Source of the DNA: Hybos culiciformis
Taxonomy: Eukaryota; Arthropoda; Insecta; Diptera; Hybotidae
Length of the DNA: 64,000 nt
Assembly (NCBI GenBank): GCA_964007475.1
Contig: OZ023273.1
Coordinates: 82,624,598-82,688,597 of the forward strand
Reading direction: 5' to 3'
The notes beneath the pieces are model-generated. The model was not told the DNA's origin and made no database searches. It saw only the letters and a program-made list of their open reading frames with translations. This document shows positions 23,955 through 35,600 of this stretch, one piece after another (within the stretch, counting starts at the first letter, position 1; the number at the start of each line of letters is the position of its first letter). The position numbers were made by a program, and so were the translations under genes.

Positions 23955-24756
23955 CAGAGACTTGAACCGGAACTGAACCGAAAACAGGAAAAAACCGAAA
24001 TTTTATCCCAAACCGTAACCGTAACCGAAACGAAGTTTAGTAAAAACGAAAAACCGTAACTGAAACCGGAACGTAATATTTTTCGGTTTATTTTTCGTTC
24101 TTTTAGTTTTTTTTCACAAAAGTAAAAATTGTGCATCCAAAAAAAATTTTTAAACGTATTTTTGTAATATTTTAGAATCCGAAAAGTGAAAATACGTAAT
24201 GTTCGTACATGTATGTATAGTGTTGTATAGTGTTGAGCTTATCTAAAATTGGATTAAGTCCCAGATAAATTTATTTCAAGTCCTTTTTGTTCTTTATTTT
24301 ATAAGCAATATTACAAATATTTGTATCTGAATTCATTCAAAATAGAGAGTTGTTGTGCCGCTAGAATTTTGTTTTTCATTGGGGTTTTCATGTGTGTAAG
24401 GTACACAAAATAGATTTTTTCCTATAATTAGTAAACTTTGAATGGAAAATTTTTCAGGTATAAATTACTATTTCGAATTCCCCCTTTTATATATTTGTAA
24501 ATATTACAAAATAATGTAATTTATGTATTTTGTATACTTTACATACGAAAACGCCAAAGAATACGTCCACGAAAATACTAAGACGATATAAAGGCAATTT
24601 ATTTTATGTCGCTTCAAATTATATATTATCCTACTGAATTGTTGTCAGTTTTTAGAAAAGATTAAATAAATAATAGTGTAACCGTAACCGGAACACAAAA
24701 AAAATTTAGCAACGAAACCAAAACCGAACCGAAATAAAAATCGGTTCAACTCTCTG
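23955..24756. mobile_element. hAT MITE nested in the Helitron
   Basis: Tips CAGAGACTTGAACCGG and the complement of CAGAGAGTTGAACCG, with perfect 8-bp target duplication ATCGGTAT (23947-23954 and 24757-24764). Internally it has repeated CCGAAAC/CCGTAAC motifs toward both ends, likely sub-terminal binding sites. Non-coding, 802 bp. Confidence 0.9.
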
Positions 24757-24879
24757 ATCGGTATATACCTAAATTGCATTTTGTACACTAAAAAAAACAG
24801 AATTTCAAAATTTGTTAAATAGCCTTAACACATCCAGTCTTCTAAATAGACGATTCGGGTCCAATGCTATAATATTTTA

Positions 24880-25430
24880 TTCTAAATTGCAAAACCGCCT
24901 TCTAAGGTAGTCCCCCGTCGGTGCCTCGGATCAAAAATATAACCAATCGGGTTTCTAGGCTCCTTATTTTCAAAATTTTAAAATTTCGAAATTTATTGTA
25001 TATTCCCCCAATTGAGCCCTGGGACGGTTGGGGGCCGTTCAACATCCAATTTTTTCGGGTCCAACTCTACAACATTTTATCAGAATATACCTAAATTGCA
25101 AAACCGGCTTCTAAGGTAGCCCCCCGTCGGGGCTTCGGATCAAAATTTCTAGTACCTTATTACCATCTCGGGTCCCAATGCTACTTAACTTCAAAATTTT
25201 TTGAATAGTTCCTCCAATTGAGCCCTCAGACAACAGTAGGGGGCCTCTCAACATCCAGTTTTTTAAATAGGTTTTTCGGGTCCAACCCTACTGGATATTT
25301 TATTGGAATATACTTAATTTCGGCTTCTAAGGTAGCCCCCCCGCCGGGGCCTCGGATCAAAATTTCTAGTACCCTATAACCATCTCGGGCCCCAATGATT
25401 CTTAAGTTCAAAATTTCAGCCAAATCGGTC
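24880..25430. repeat. Internal tandem repeats of the Helitron
   Basis: About three diverged units of roughly 200-220 bp built on CTTCTAAGGTAGCCCCC, CGGATCAAAATTTCTAG, ATCTCGGG.CCCAATG and GAGCCCT.... They occur at about 24900, 25105 and 25330 and are markedly GC-richer than their surroundings. Confidence 0.7.
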
Positions 25431-27574
25431 CAGCGGTTTAGGCGTGATTGCGGGCAGAGGACAGAGGACAGAGAAACAGAGAATTTTCATTTTTATATAT
25501 TAGATGAGGGATTCCATTACTTTGGAGAGAATAGAAGTACGCGGAATAGGCCTGTAGTTAGAGGGATCGCATTTATCGCCTTTTTTTGGAATAGGCTGAA
25601 CATGTACAGCTTTCCACTTGGTGGGGTAAATGCCAAGTGAATATGAAAGATAGAAAAGGTTGCGCAGAGGTTTAGTCAGAACAGAGGCAGTATGTTTTGG
25701 GACCACAACCGGAATCCCTCAGGGCCAGTTGACTTTTTCACATTCAGATTTTTGAGAGCTTTTAAAACAGCTGGTTGCCTTATGTAAACTCTTCCAAAAG
25801 TACAGTTTACAGTTGGCAAGACAGGGGGAACTTTAGCTGAAGCTGCGAGTGTTGAGTTTTGTCTAAAAAGTTTTGCAAACAAATGAGCCTTCAAAATCGA
25901 GTCTGATATGATCCGGTTACCATCTAGAAGGAGAGGAAAAGATGAAGGCGAACAGAAGTTCCGTTGTACACTTTTAGCGAAGCTCCAAAAGTTTCTGCTA
26001 TTTTTAGGAAGGTTTAATATTTCTTGACGCTTCCTCTGGGTAAACAAAGCCTTCTGCTGACATCAAATTTTACTGCATCTTTTCCTGATCTCTCACCAGT
26101 GCTTCAGTGAACTTAAAGAATTATTTTGTTTATACTCATGAAAAGTATTATCTCTGTCGGCTATGGCCTTTGCACAGGTGTCATTGAACCACGGATTTTT
26201 AGTATTCGTTTTATTTTGTGCTTTTTTATGGGGTATGAATAGTTTCATTCCTAACAGAATACTTTCAGTAATGACAGCCGTGCAAAGGTCAACATCCCTT
26301 TCCAAGAAGCAACGAGACAGATCCACCTGCTCAAGAAAACTGGCGAGCCCATCCCAATCAGCTTGGGAATAGATCCATACCAGTCTTCCAGGAGCTTTAG
26401 ATAAATCTACCCCACTATCAAGAGAGAAGGACGTGCTAACGAGACAATTATCGGAGTTTCCATGGGGGGAACTAATTGAAGCGTTATAATTATCTGGATT
26501 TGATGTCAGAAACAGATCCAAGAGATGATGACCCTGATGGTTTACATCTGGAATGTGTGTGGTTTCAGAAATAATTTGAATAAGATTATTGAGACTTGAA
26601 AAAAAACTCTACATATCAGCCTTCGGGACTGTTGCGATTAGAGTAACTAAGCCATGATACGCTGTGCACGTTAAAATCACCGAAAACCAAAATTTCAGAC
26701 TCTGGGTTTTTCGCCAGGGTCTGATTTATTTGGTCCGACAGCAAGTCAAACACCACAACGTGATCAGTGCCAGTCAGTTGCGGGCTTCTGTAAAGGAAGC
26801 AAAAATGGATGACGAGTTTGTTAGTTCTTATTTTGAACCAAAGAAAATTGAATATGGGACTTGATGATTTTAAATCTTTAATGGGATAACAAGCAACGTC
26901 ATTCTTTATATAAACAGCGACTCCTTTGTGGACAACGAATAAAGAGTGGAGATCATAACCGGGGATTGAAAAAAAGTTGGGGTCTCCGTTGTCCAATACT
27001 TGGGTCTCACTTAAAGCCAGAACATTTGGCTTAGCAGAGGCCAAATGGATTTGGACAGCTTGGAAATTCGCTTCCAAACCTCGGATGTTACATAAATTGA
27101 TGCTAAATTTTTTGCTCATCCCTGCTCTAAGAAGTGTAAATTTAGTTGAAATAGATGGTTCCGATAACAAGCTGGCGAACTAAAAACCGGCGGTCAAAAG
27201 TTTTTAAAGCCTTATTGACCTCCAGTAAGGCAACGACAAGCGAGTGAATAAGAGTGTAATAAAGGATAGGAAATATAGGAATATTTAACAGAAAAAAAGG
27301 TCACAATTTAAAAACAATGGAACGAAAAAAAAAAAAACTACACTTTTTAATAAAATAAAATACAAAACGATTCAGAAACGCGTACCTACACAGTTTTCGA
27401 CAATCAGAACACAACTTGACTTGAATGTTAAAACAGAATTTTTTGATGATGTTCATATATGGAGGAAATGATATTATTGAAACAATTAATTGCAGAAAAA
27501 ATTCTAATACCTGTGGCTATTTGCATTTCGGAAATAATTAAAATGAAATATAAGAATTTTTTAATTACTTTGAA

Positions 27575-27640
27575 TTGTCCTTCGTGAGGCTCTAATTCAG
27601 ACAAACAACGTTCGTTATAATACAGATAATACGTTTTTCT
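27575..27640 (-). pseudogene. Set2-like fragment, partial third copy
   Basis: Only the N-terminal sub-block (YNERCLSELEPHEGQFK-like, minus strand) is present before the array ends on the left. Confidence 0.55.
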
Positions 27641-27849
27641 TAATAATTAAATTTCCAAATAATAATAAGAAGAATTTTCAGTAAAAGAAATAATGTTTTA
27701 ATATCTTTAGAATATAAAAAAAAAATTCAAGAATTCGAGTAAAAGGGGTGACAATTTGGCTCATGATTTATAAAACGAGATATGTTCCCTTTTACAGTAC
27801 TATCGATGATGACACTCGGACGCAAATGCATAAAATAAAAATGCTTATT

Positions 27850-28262
27850 TTTTTTTCAGAATAAATCTCTTTGCGTTTATCGAATTGTTCACTGTTTAGA
27901 ACCTCTCCTATATATTCAATTATAAATTCACCAGCTGGTATTTCGGCAGCTGCAAAACCCCTTTTTTCTCGATTCGAAAACTTTGCAGGGGCGTATTGAT
28001 TATTTTGAATACGACTATTGACACATCTTTCTGCTCCACGACATTTTGACCCACACTCTATATTCACCAATCGATTTAAACATTCCTTACCACAAACAAA
28101 TTCACCACGCTCTTTTTCTTCTTTCTTAACAAACAGGCACATATAATTTTTTTTGTCTCTTTACTAACAATTCGCTTACATTTATTTTTATTTTTTTTAA
28201 TTACTTTGAATTGTCTTTCGTGAGGCTCTAATTCAGACAAACAACGTTCGTTATAATACAGA
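27850..28262 (-). pseudogene. Set2/SETD2-type AWS-SET fragment, copy 1
   Basis: Set2/SETD2 enzymes methylate histone H3 Lys36 during transcription elongation. The minus strand encodes the segment before and including the AWS domain (SKETKKIICACL, then KKEEKERGEFVCGKECLNRL and IECGSKCRGAERC), followed by the first third of a SET domain (AAAEIPAGEFIIEYIGEVL, SEQFDKRKEIYS). The zinc-binding Cys pattern is intact. A frameshift lies in the poly-A-rich tract near 28140, and the GFGI signature of the SET start is deleted here (REKRGF-AAAE). Everything after KEIYSEKK is missing, including the catalytic NHSC and post-SET parts. No intron interrupts the block. Confidence 0.75.
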
Positions 28263-28489
28263 TAATATATGTTCCCCAATAATTAAATTTCCAAATAATA
28301 ATAATAAGAATTTTCAGTTGTTTTAATATCTTTAGAATATAAAAAAAAAAATTCAGGAATTCGAGTAAAAGGGGTGACAATTTGGCTCACACGAATGATT
28401 TATAAAACGAGATATGTTCCCTTTTACAGTACTATCGATGATGACACCCGGACGCAAATGCATAAAATAAAAATGCTTATTTTTTTTTT

Positions 28490-28915
28490 AGAATAAATCT
28501 CTTTGCGTTTATCGAATTGTTCACTGTTTAGCACCTCTCCTATATATTCAATTATAAATTCACCAGCTGGTATTTCGGCAGCTGCCATAATCCCAAAACC
28601 TTTTTCTCGATTCAAAAAAGTTTGCAGGGGGCGTATTGATTATTTTGAAAACGTCTATTGACACATCTTTGTGCTCCACGACATTTTGACCCACACTCTA
28701 TATTCACCAAACGATTTAAACATTTCTTACCACAAACAAATTCACCACGCTCTTTTTCTTCTTTGTTTAAAAACAGTCACATATCATTTTTTTTGCCTCT
28801 TTACTAACAATTCGCTTACATTTATATTCATTTTTTTTAATTATTTTGAATTGTCCTTCGTGAGACTCTAATTGAGAAAAACAACGTTCGTTATAATACA
28901 GATAATACGTTTTTC
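28490..28915 (-). pseudogene. Set2/SETD2-type AWS-SET fragment, copy 2
   Basis: The same block as copy 1. This copy keeps the canonical SET start (EKGFGIMAAAEIPAGEF), which copy 1 lost, but has a shift just upstream in the ANFF/NREK region and further changes in the AWS part. It too ends after KEIYSKKK. The independent lesions show that neither copy is functional. Confidence 0.75.
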
Positions 28916-29036
28916 CCAATAATTAAATTTCCAAATAATAATAATAAGAATTTTCAGTAAAAGAAATAATGTTTTAATATCTTTAGAATATAAAAAAAAA
29001 TTCAAGAATTCGAGTAAAAGGGGTGACAATTTCTAA

Positions 29037-29385
29037 ACATAGTTTCATTAACACACTACTTTTTTTTGCATTAATTCCAGTTTTTTTTTTTTTCATAAAA
29101 CATAATACATAATGTGGAAGTATGTACGCTTTATTATCTGGTTTTGATAATCTCGTCCGGTTTGTAATAATTTTTATACGGAAATAATTTTTTTTTTAGT
29201 TATGAAACTAGATCTACAAGATTTTGGACAAATAAGTGCTTCTAATAATCATAACTATTTTGATTATAGATAGAACCGAAATTGAAAATATTGGAAATAA
29301 AGTTTATAAATATGATAGTATTATTATTTGAAAAATTTTAAATATAATTGTTTCCACTAATAGCTACGACAGACTTCAGGTTTTG
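29037..29385. other. AT-rich spacer
   Basis: Nothing supported. Confidence 0.5.
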
Positions 29386-29389
29386 AGTT

Positions 29390-29800
29390 GCCTAACATAG
29401 CCACTAAACCCACCCCGTGACGTTAAGGAATTTCATTACTGGCCTGAGTGTGCCAAAATTTCGCCTTCTTCAGCTCTGTGAAAGTGCATATCTAATAGTT
29501 ATTTACGAGTTTCAGAAGACGATTCTGTCCACTTAACTTGCTTTGTCTTGAGGATGGATGGACAAGAATGCTCCTTTGATAGATTCGCTATGTCTTCGAT
29601 AGACTCACAATACTCCTCAAGCCTTTATTTTTTGAGGCTCTGCTTGCTTTATAGAGCTCCCATGATCCCATGATATTATAAGCATCTCAAGAGGCCTGTC
29701 TTAGTCTAGTTAAATCATCGTTCAACCACAGAGGAAGAGATTTCTTGCCACGCTTTATCGGATCAGAAACCTTGAACGATATCGCTAAGGCTTTCGACCC
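29390..29800 (-). mobile_element. LINE ORF2 fragment (linker before reverse transcriptase)
   Basis: GC-richer than its surroundings. Minus-strand translation gives KSLPLWLNDDLTRLRQAS and further pieces in shifting frames (AYNIMGSWEL, LVHPSSRQSK), resembling the endonuclease-RT linker of Jockey-type LINEs (compare KNPWFNDTCAKAI in the 22-27 kb LINE). No catalytic motifs. Orientation and family are moderately secure. Confidence 0.55.
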
Positions 29801-29829
29801 ACCCTTTATCGAAAAACAAATTTTTTATT

Positions 29830-32545
29830 TTGTTCAAAAACGAAAACACAATAAATTCTTTTTAAATATACACGAAAGACTTGTAAAATCACTGAAAAAA
29901 AGGTGACAAGGTGTGTACTGAAAGGTGTTTCTAAATTATATACATACATATGTAAGTACATACTACGTATTATATATTCGAAAGGGTTAATTTAAATAAA
30001 CGATTGAAGAGAATAACATAACATTATTACAATGATGTTCATTATTACACTAATTTCCTGCTTACACATTCATATGTATATGTGTTGAGTATTTATAAAA
30101 AATAAGATATTGTGCGTGTCTTTCTTATTATATATATAATTATATATGTGAAGATGATATTATTTCGTAATTGTATTTAATTTTATATAATTTTATTTTT
30201 ATTCATATATGATTAGCAAACAATTTAAAGAAGATTCTGATGGATATCAAAAATAAATATACGCAAAATGTTATACGAAATATATAAAGTTTTAAATAAT
30301 TTTGAACAAAAATATTTATATCATAAATAAGTATGTAATGCATAAGTTTATCTAAAAAATTTGCTTTAAATTAATTCAGAATGTTGAAATAAATTAAAGA
30401 AATTTCCAATGAATAAGCATTATGAAAAATTTTAATCCAATATTTTTATTTTCAGTAATAATCAATTTGTTTTAGCCAGGACAAAGTTTAATAAAATATT
30501 AACATTAACAAGCAATATAAAAATGTTCAAGAATGAATATTAGTTAAAAAAATTTGTTTGCACACACATTCTTCCAATATTAATATAAGAAAACAAGAAA
30601 ATAGTTTTCTGAAATCATTTTTATGTTATTTTGAATGTCCATTTAATCAATATCGCTCATTTGTATAATAAATATTTAGAAAAATTAAAATTTCTTTATA
30701 AGAAAGCGTTATGGACGAAAAATGGGGGGACAAGCAGAATTGTAACGGTAGGAACATCTTCATGTTTTCTTTTTATGGTAGAAATAGATCCAAATTAGAT
30801 GGATGTAAAAAATTTTAAAAAATTTAAGTTTAAAATAATCAAGAATTTTTTACAATCATTATCAGTACAATTTGAGCTTAAGTCATTGTATAATAATCAA
30901 TTATTTCAATCGCGGGTACACACTTACACAGATAAACTCTCACTTTTTTTGACGGAGCTTAAGGATAAAAACTCGATTTTTTTTTTTTTTTTTTAGAAAA
31001 TTTAACGTAGTCACGGTACACACGTATCAAGTGAAAGCCATTGTAGAGTTCTGAGCCATTGTAGAGTAGGTTATTGAGCTGATGAGCTCCATTAAGTTGC
31101 TAGCGGCATCCAATCCAATTAGTTTTAAAAAACATAACTAATAAATGTATAAATTTTAATGAGCCTCATTAAAATTACTTTTTCTTAGAGCCTTATAATA
31201 ATGCATATTGTTCAAATTAACTTCAAATATGCACATATGTACCAAACACAAAGTTTTCGGAAAGAGGAATCATATATAGTCTTCATCCTAATTTCGTGTC
31301 TTCCATTTATTACAAAAACTTTATAATAAAGGTATAGTTAAGTTACAAACATTATGATTGATTGATATAAGAATTTGAAAAACTTTCTTAAACTTATACA
31401 AATGCTTGTTTAAATTACTGTACATTGTTTGAAAAATTCTACTGACACTATTAAAGCACTACTGTCATTTCTAACATCAAACACTGTATAGGGGCCATGA
31501 AATAATGGCATTTTAAATAGGAAATGTAACTCTATAATCGGTTAACTTAAAAAAAAAAAAAAAGTAGAAAATCTGAGATTACATGGAAAAGTAATGTTTG
31601 AAATTATACTAGCTATAAAATAATATGTCGTCTTGACTTGTTAATTAAAAAATTCAAATCGCTGCAATCGTGAATTTTATTTACAGAAAGTTTTTCCCAT
31701 TTTTTTTTAATTAGATTTATATACCTATGTACAATGTACCTATAGAGTTATTCTTCTTATCTCTTAATTTTAATTCTATGCGAGAATGAAATATTTTTCT
31801 AATCATTTCAAAATATAAATACATTATAAAAATATGTGAGTTGCAATCAATTTTTTAAAATCAAGACAAATCAATGGTAATTTTTTTTTTTGTTTCTAAA
31901 TAAATATTTATTTTATTTGGATATAAATAGTTAAAAAATATGTGCATTTTATATTTTCAAGGTTATGATTTTTATTTAATATCACTGATAAGTAAAAAAA
32001 AAAAAGAAGCATAATATTATGATGCAGCCAAAATAAATAAAAACATAAATTTTTTATTTAAAAAAAAAAAATTAAAAAAAACTAATGATATCAAACCAAT
32101 ATCACGATACGCCACAGTAATATAATATTCCAACGCAATCGATTTTTTTGTTTGTACCAGTTTATAAAAACCGTGTTAAAATGAAATCAGGTTTATAAAT
32201 TATAATACGAAAATATGAACTGCTGAAACCAGTTTTTCACCATTTAAATTCTAATCCTTTCTCACAAATCAGGGCCTAAACCTTATTATAACCTTTCTTA
32301 AATAGACATTATCTACTTAGATATTATTTTTCTTTAAAATCAAATCTCTCCCCCTATTTCGAACACTTTGACAAAGTCGAAAGAGTTAAAATGTTTTCAG
32401 TTTCTACATTAAATATAATAATATAATTTCATCGAAATTCAATAAAACTATTAAAAAAAATTGTAATTTAAAATTATTTTTTTGATAAAGCTTTGATCCT
32501 GAGAGATTTTAATTTCGGAATTGCGAACCACAGAAACTCATTATA
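29830..32545. other. AT-rich intergenic DNA
   Basis: No gene. A short direct repeat GAGCCATTGTAGAGT occurs twice near 31035-31068. Otherwise A/T runs only. Confidence 0.5.
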
Positions 32546-32549
32546 TTGC

Positions 32550-32605
32550 TTGAATGTGGATATTTTGGCATTAACATGATCGAAATCGCTCGACTTACTT
32601 AATAA
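32550..32605 (+). repeat. Dispersed repeat motif, copy 1
   Basis: TTGAATGTGGATATTTTGGCATTAACATGATCGAAATCG shares its order of words with 48457-48530 and 54885-54955. Probably the edge of an old element; borders not definable. Confidence 0.4.
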
Positions 32606-32609
32606 GTTT

Positions 32610-35600
32610 AGTTTGCAATTTTAAAGGCGATTTGGCATTGGACTTTATTACACTTCATACAGAAGATCGATGAAACTTAGTTTTTATCACAGACATGTCC
32701 ACAATTTTTATGACAATTCTACTCAATATTTAGTCTAAATTTATTGCGCGATTCGATTATACACATTACACATATATAGATCTTATAGTAATTGTGAAAC
32801 AAAAGTTCATTTGGATTTATTTGTAAAAAATACTATACATATATATAAATTTTCATGTAATAATGGAAGAAATTTGTTTCAAAAATAAAAATAAATTATT
32901 GAAATTAATTGAAGTGATCAACAAATATTATTTTTGAAAGCTCTATCACTCAACATTGAGTTGGTATATCTTTTCCAAATTATCGTAGGTATAATTTTGG
33001 TACGGTTTTGTCTTTGTCAAAAATAAAGCAAACGTAAAAATGAAATTTGATTAATCCAAATACTAAATTATCGAGTTTTCTGTCTCAAAAATTTATAACT
33101 TATAACTGGATATTCATTTCATTCAAATTTAATAACAGTCAGTAGAAGAATGACAATATTGTTAATTAACTTTTACTTTTAGGAAAACAATGGCAAGACA
33201 CATATTCCAAAATCAAAACTATGAAAATTGAAAAATTTCTCAAACTTAAATATAACAAAATAATAAGATTTCAAATTATTTGCAACAAAATAAACTATTC
33301 AATATTAGCCCTGCTATTTTATTTCTTATATTTAAATTAAATTTCCATATTATAAAAATTCAGGTATATTATAAATTGTCGAAATTAAAATCGTAACGGA
33401 AATAAAAAGAAAAAAAAAAAATAAAAATAAATATAACAATAAAAGAAGAAGTTACAAAGAGCTACTTGTTAAAAATTTTATAATATGGGAAAAAGAATTA
33501 ATTTTATAGAATTTTATTCTGATTTCACTGTGTTTTGTATGGTACTTATACTATACATATGTACATACGTATAAAATTTATTAACCTTGCATTAAAACGA
33601 AAAACAAAATTTGCACCCTTTTTTTAAAGGTTAACTAACGAATTATCCATTTTCTGTGTATATTGCTATAAGTACATACATATTATTATTATTATTATGT
33701 GATTTTTTTTTTCTTTCATACATAAAATATGATTTTCAATGTGAAATATACTTTTTTCTAGATACGCAATTAGTTTTTTTTTTTTTAAAAGAAGTAGATA
33801 ACCCTTTAAATTTAGTTTTTTTTTTGCGAAATGAAAAATTATCTTCATTTTACAAGAAAAAAAATAAAATGATTGTAATGAAGGGACATTGAAGTCTTGT
33901 TTGAATTTTTAAAGTACATTTTTATGAAATGCGTTTATATTTTTAATTATAGATATTAAGTTAAGGCTCATATTTCGTTTTGAGTACATAATGTTGATGT
34001 ATTAGAAGAATTCACATAGTTTTTTTTAAATTGATATTTAAGAAGTTTGAGTTAAAATCGATGTTATATCAAAATATTGTTCTTAGACATCTTAAAGTTT
34101 AGTTTAGAAAAGGATTGCACAAGTTATCTGTATTGTATTTATATTATTTATTTTATTTATAATATTACATTATTTATATTATTTTTATTGTTTATATTAT
34201 AATAATATTTACATTTACAATTCAGTTGACTAAGTGAAATTAAACTAATCTTTTTAACTTGCACAATATCAATTTGCGATAAGGTTTTGGCATCGTAAAG
34301 TTGGCATTATAATGAGTTAGCTTAGCATAAAAAAAACAAAAAACTAAAAAAATATACTTAGTGCTTATAAACCAACGATATACAGGCTTATAAAAGCTAA
34401 TCATGTGCCTTTTTTGATGGCTTTCAAAGAATCCGTAGTTTTTCATATATTGCAATTCAAGGAATTTAGAATCTTCCAAATTTCAGTTTTTAAAAACTGT
34501 ATCTTTAATTACAAAGTATATTACCCAGTTTGCAGAATTAATAATTGGCCAAATTTACGAAATACAAAAAATCTCTGCCATAAAATAAAATTGACTAAGG
34601 ATGTTATTTATTTCTAACATTTTTTATGTTTTTGTAGATAGGTATTGTGCCTTTTTGGTTAAATAATTTATTAAATATATCTTATGTTAAGAAAAATTAA
34701 CACATCCTTATCCAAATTTATCCAAATTGTAGAATTCAAAATCAAATTGTTCTTCAAAAATTTAAATTTTCCTTTTTTATGTCCAACTAATGTTTGACGA
34801 GTTTGAGATTGACAATAAAATTAATTCTCTTTATATCTGAATCTTTATGATTTCTTCAAAGACTTTGTCAAAAAATGAACAGCATTGCTATCTATTTGTA
34901 TATTCATACGTAAGGAAACTAATTAAAAAAAAAAACTAATTTGAAATAAAAAGCTTTTAATAGACAGTAGGTTAAAATTTTTTTTTTTTAAATTTTAATT
35001 CAATAAATTAAAATGATATGTTTTTGTTAAAAAATTTAATTAATGTCTTTTATAATTTAGATTAACAATATATTCATTTGAGTTTTATTTTTGTTTTAAT
35101 TATAATCATTATGTTCAATATTTATCTATAATTACTCTGTTATTTTCGCATATAGTTGGCGAAAAAACAAAAATCATTTATTCACTTTAATAGTAGTATC
35201 TGTTCACTTCCATAGTATTGTATTGTAATTTTTAGTTTTTTTTGAGTTAAAGGAAATAAATTTTACTTCGAAATTAAAATATAATATCTTTCAAAAGTAG
35301 TCAAAATTTAATTATGTCTAAATATATGACAATGAGTACGCTTGCTCATTTATTTTTGCCTTAAATAAAATAACCAATCAGACATGAAATAAACTTATGA
35401 ACCTCGAAAAAAGTTAGTTACAGAATGAAAAATTCAACAATTAATCTGTTGCCTATTCTTAAGATGAATAAAAAAGGTTTCATCTAAAATTCTGGATTCG
35501 ATATAAAAAAAAAAAACTCGAAATCGAAAATATCGTTCACAGCAAATATAGTATTTATGTATATCATCGTAGTTTACTATAGCAACAATTATTTTTTTAT

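Larger units (their letters stand above)
23778..25504 (-). mobile_element. Non-autonomous Helitron inserted in the LINE
   Basis: On the minus strand it begins TCTAATATATAAAAATG at 25504 and ends GGGTATTTCGTCTAG at 23778, matching the TC start and CTRR end of Helitrons, and it lies exactly between an A and a T with no target duplication. Excising it restores the LINE codons VMESLI-NNKVKKYLE in frame. A GC-rich short hairpin-like stretch (CCGTGCGAAGCCGGG) precedes the CTAG end by about a dozen bases. The interior holds tandem GC-rich repeats and a hAT insertion. No Rep/helicase coding. Confidence 0.85.
22240..27183 (-). pseudogene. LINE ORF2: endonuclease and reverse transcriptase, frameshifted and interrupted
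   Basis: The endonuclease starts near 27170 (NLCNIRGLEANF), has SETQVLD with the catalytic Glu, and GDFNVHSVSW. After a shift near 26600 the linker continues to 26093. The RT fingers show SNYRPI and LSKVMESLI; the text then jumps over the Helitron to NNKVKKYLE and YSFRTNRSPGD. Palm motifs are degraded: ALDIAKTSA where the first catalytic Asp is expected, GVPQGCVLSP intact, and FFEDSNLV in place of the usual YADD block. The C-terminal tail includes LNHCRNVGSLSIFYKYL and, beyond the AT-rich block, LRRFKKCVNDYLL. It cannot encode an active enzyme. Confidence 0.85.
22183..27260 (-). mobile_element. Second Jockey-type non-LTR retrotransposon, 5'-truncated, split by a Helitron
   Basis: The 3' end is a poly(A) tail, seen as a T run at 22183-22198. 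Reading leftward from about 27260: the last ~28 codons of an ORF1 (LVVALLEVNKALKTFDRRF), an APE endonuclease (26093-27183), a linker and RT fingers (25505-26047), a Helitron (23778-25504), the RT palm (23294-23770) and a C-terminal region (22240-23290). An AT-rich block at about 22500-22690 interrupts the C-terminus and is probably another small insertion without clear borders. No flanking target duplication found. Confidence 0.85.
27555..29036 (-). repeat. Tandem array (about 2.3 units of ~640 bp) of a Set2-like gene fragment
   Basis: Units begin near 27565, 28200 and 28840 with the same block (AATTACTTTGAATTGTCC...TCGTGAGGCTC) and stay closely similar apart from point changes and short indels. 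Each unit combines a coding-derived block with about 215 bp of non-coding sequence containing ACAGTACTATCGATGATG. The third unit breaks off at about 29036. Confidence 0.85.

Noticed and set aside
27792..28615. Set2-like frames as a functional histone methyltransferase gene
   Set aside because: Both copies lack the catalytic half of the SET domain and carry independent frameshifts.
33656..33892. Overlapping open frames on both strands rich in Phe, Lys and Ile
   Set aside because: Chance frames in A/T runs, no start context, no splice signals and no protein similarity. The same applies to most frames of 60-90 codons between 30 and 48 kb.
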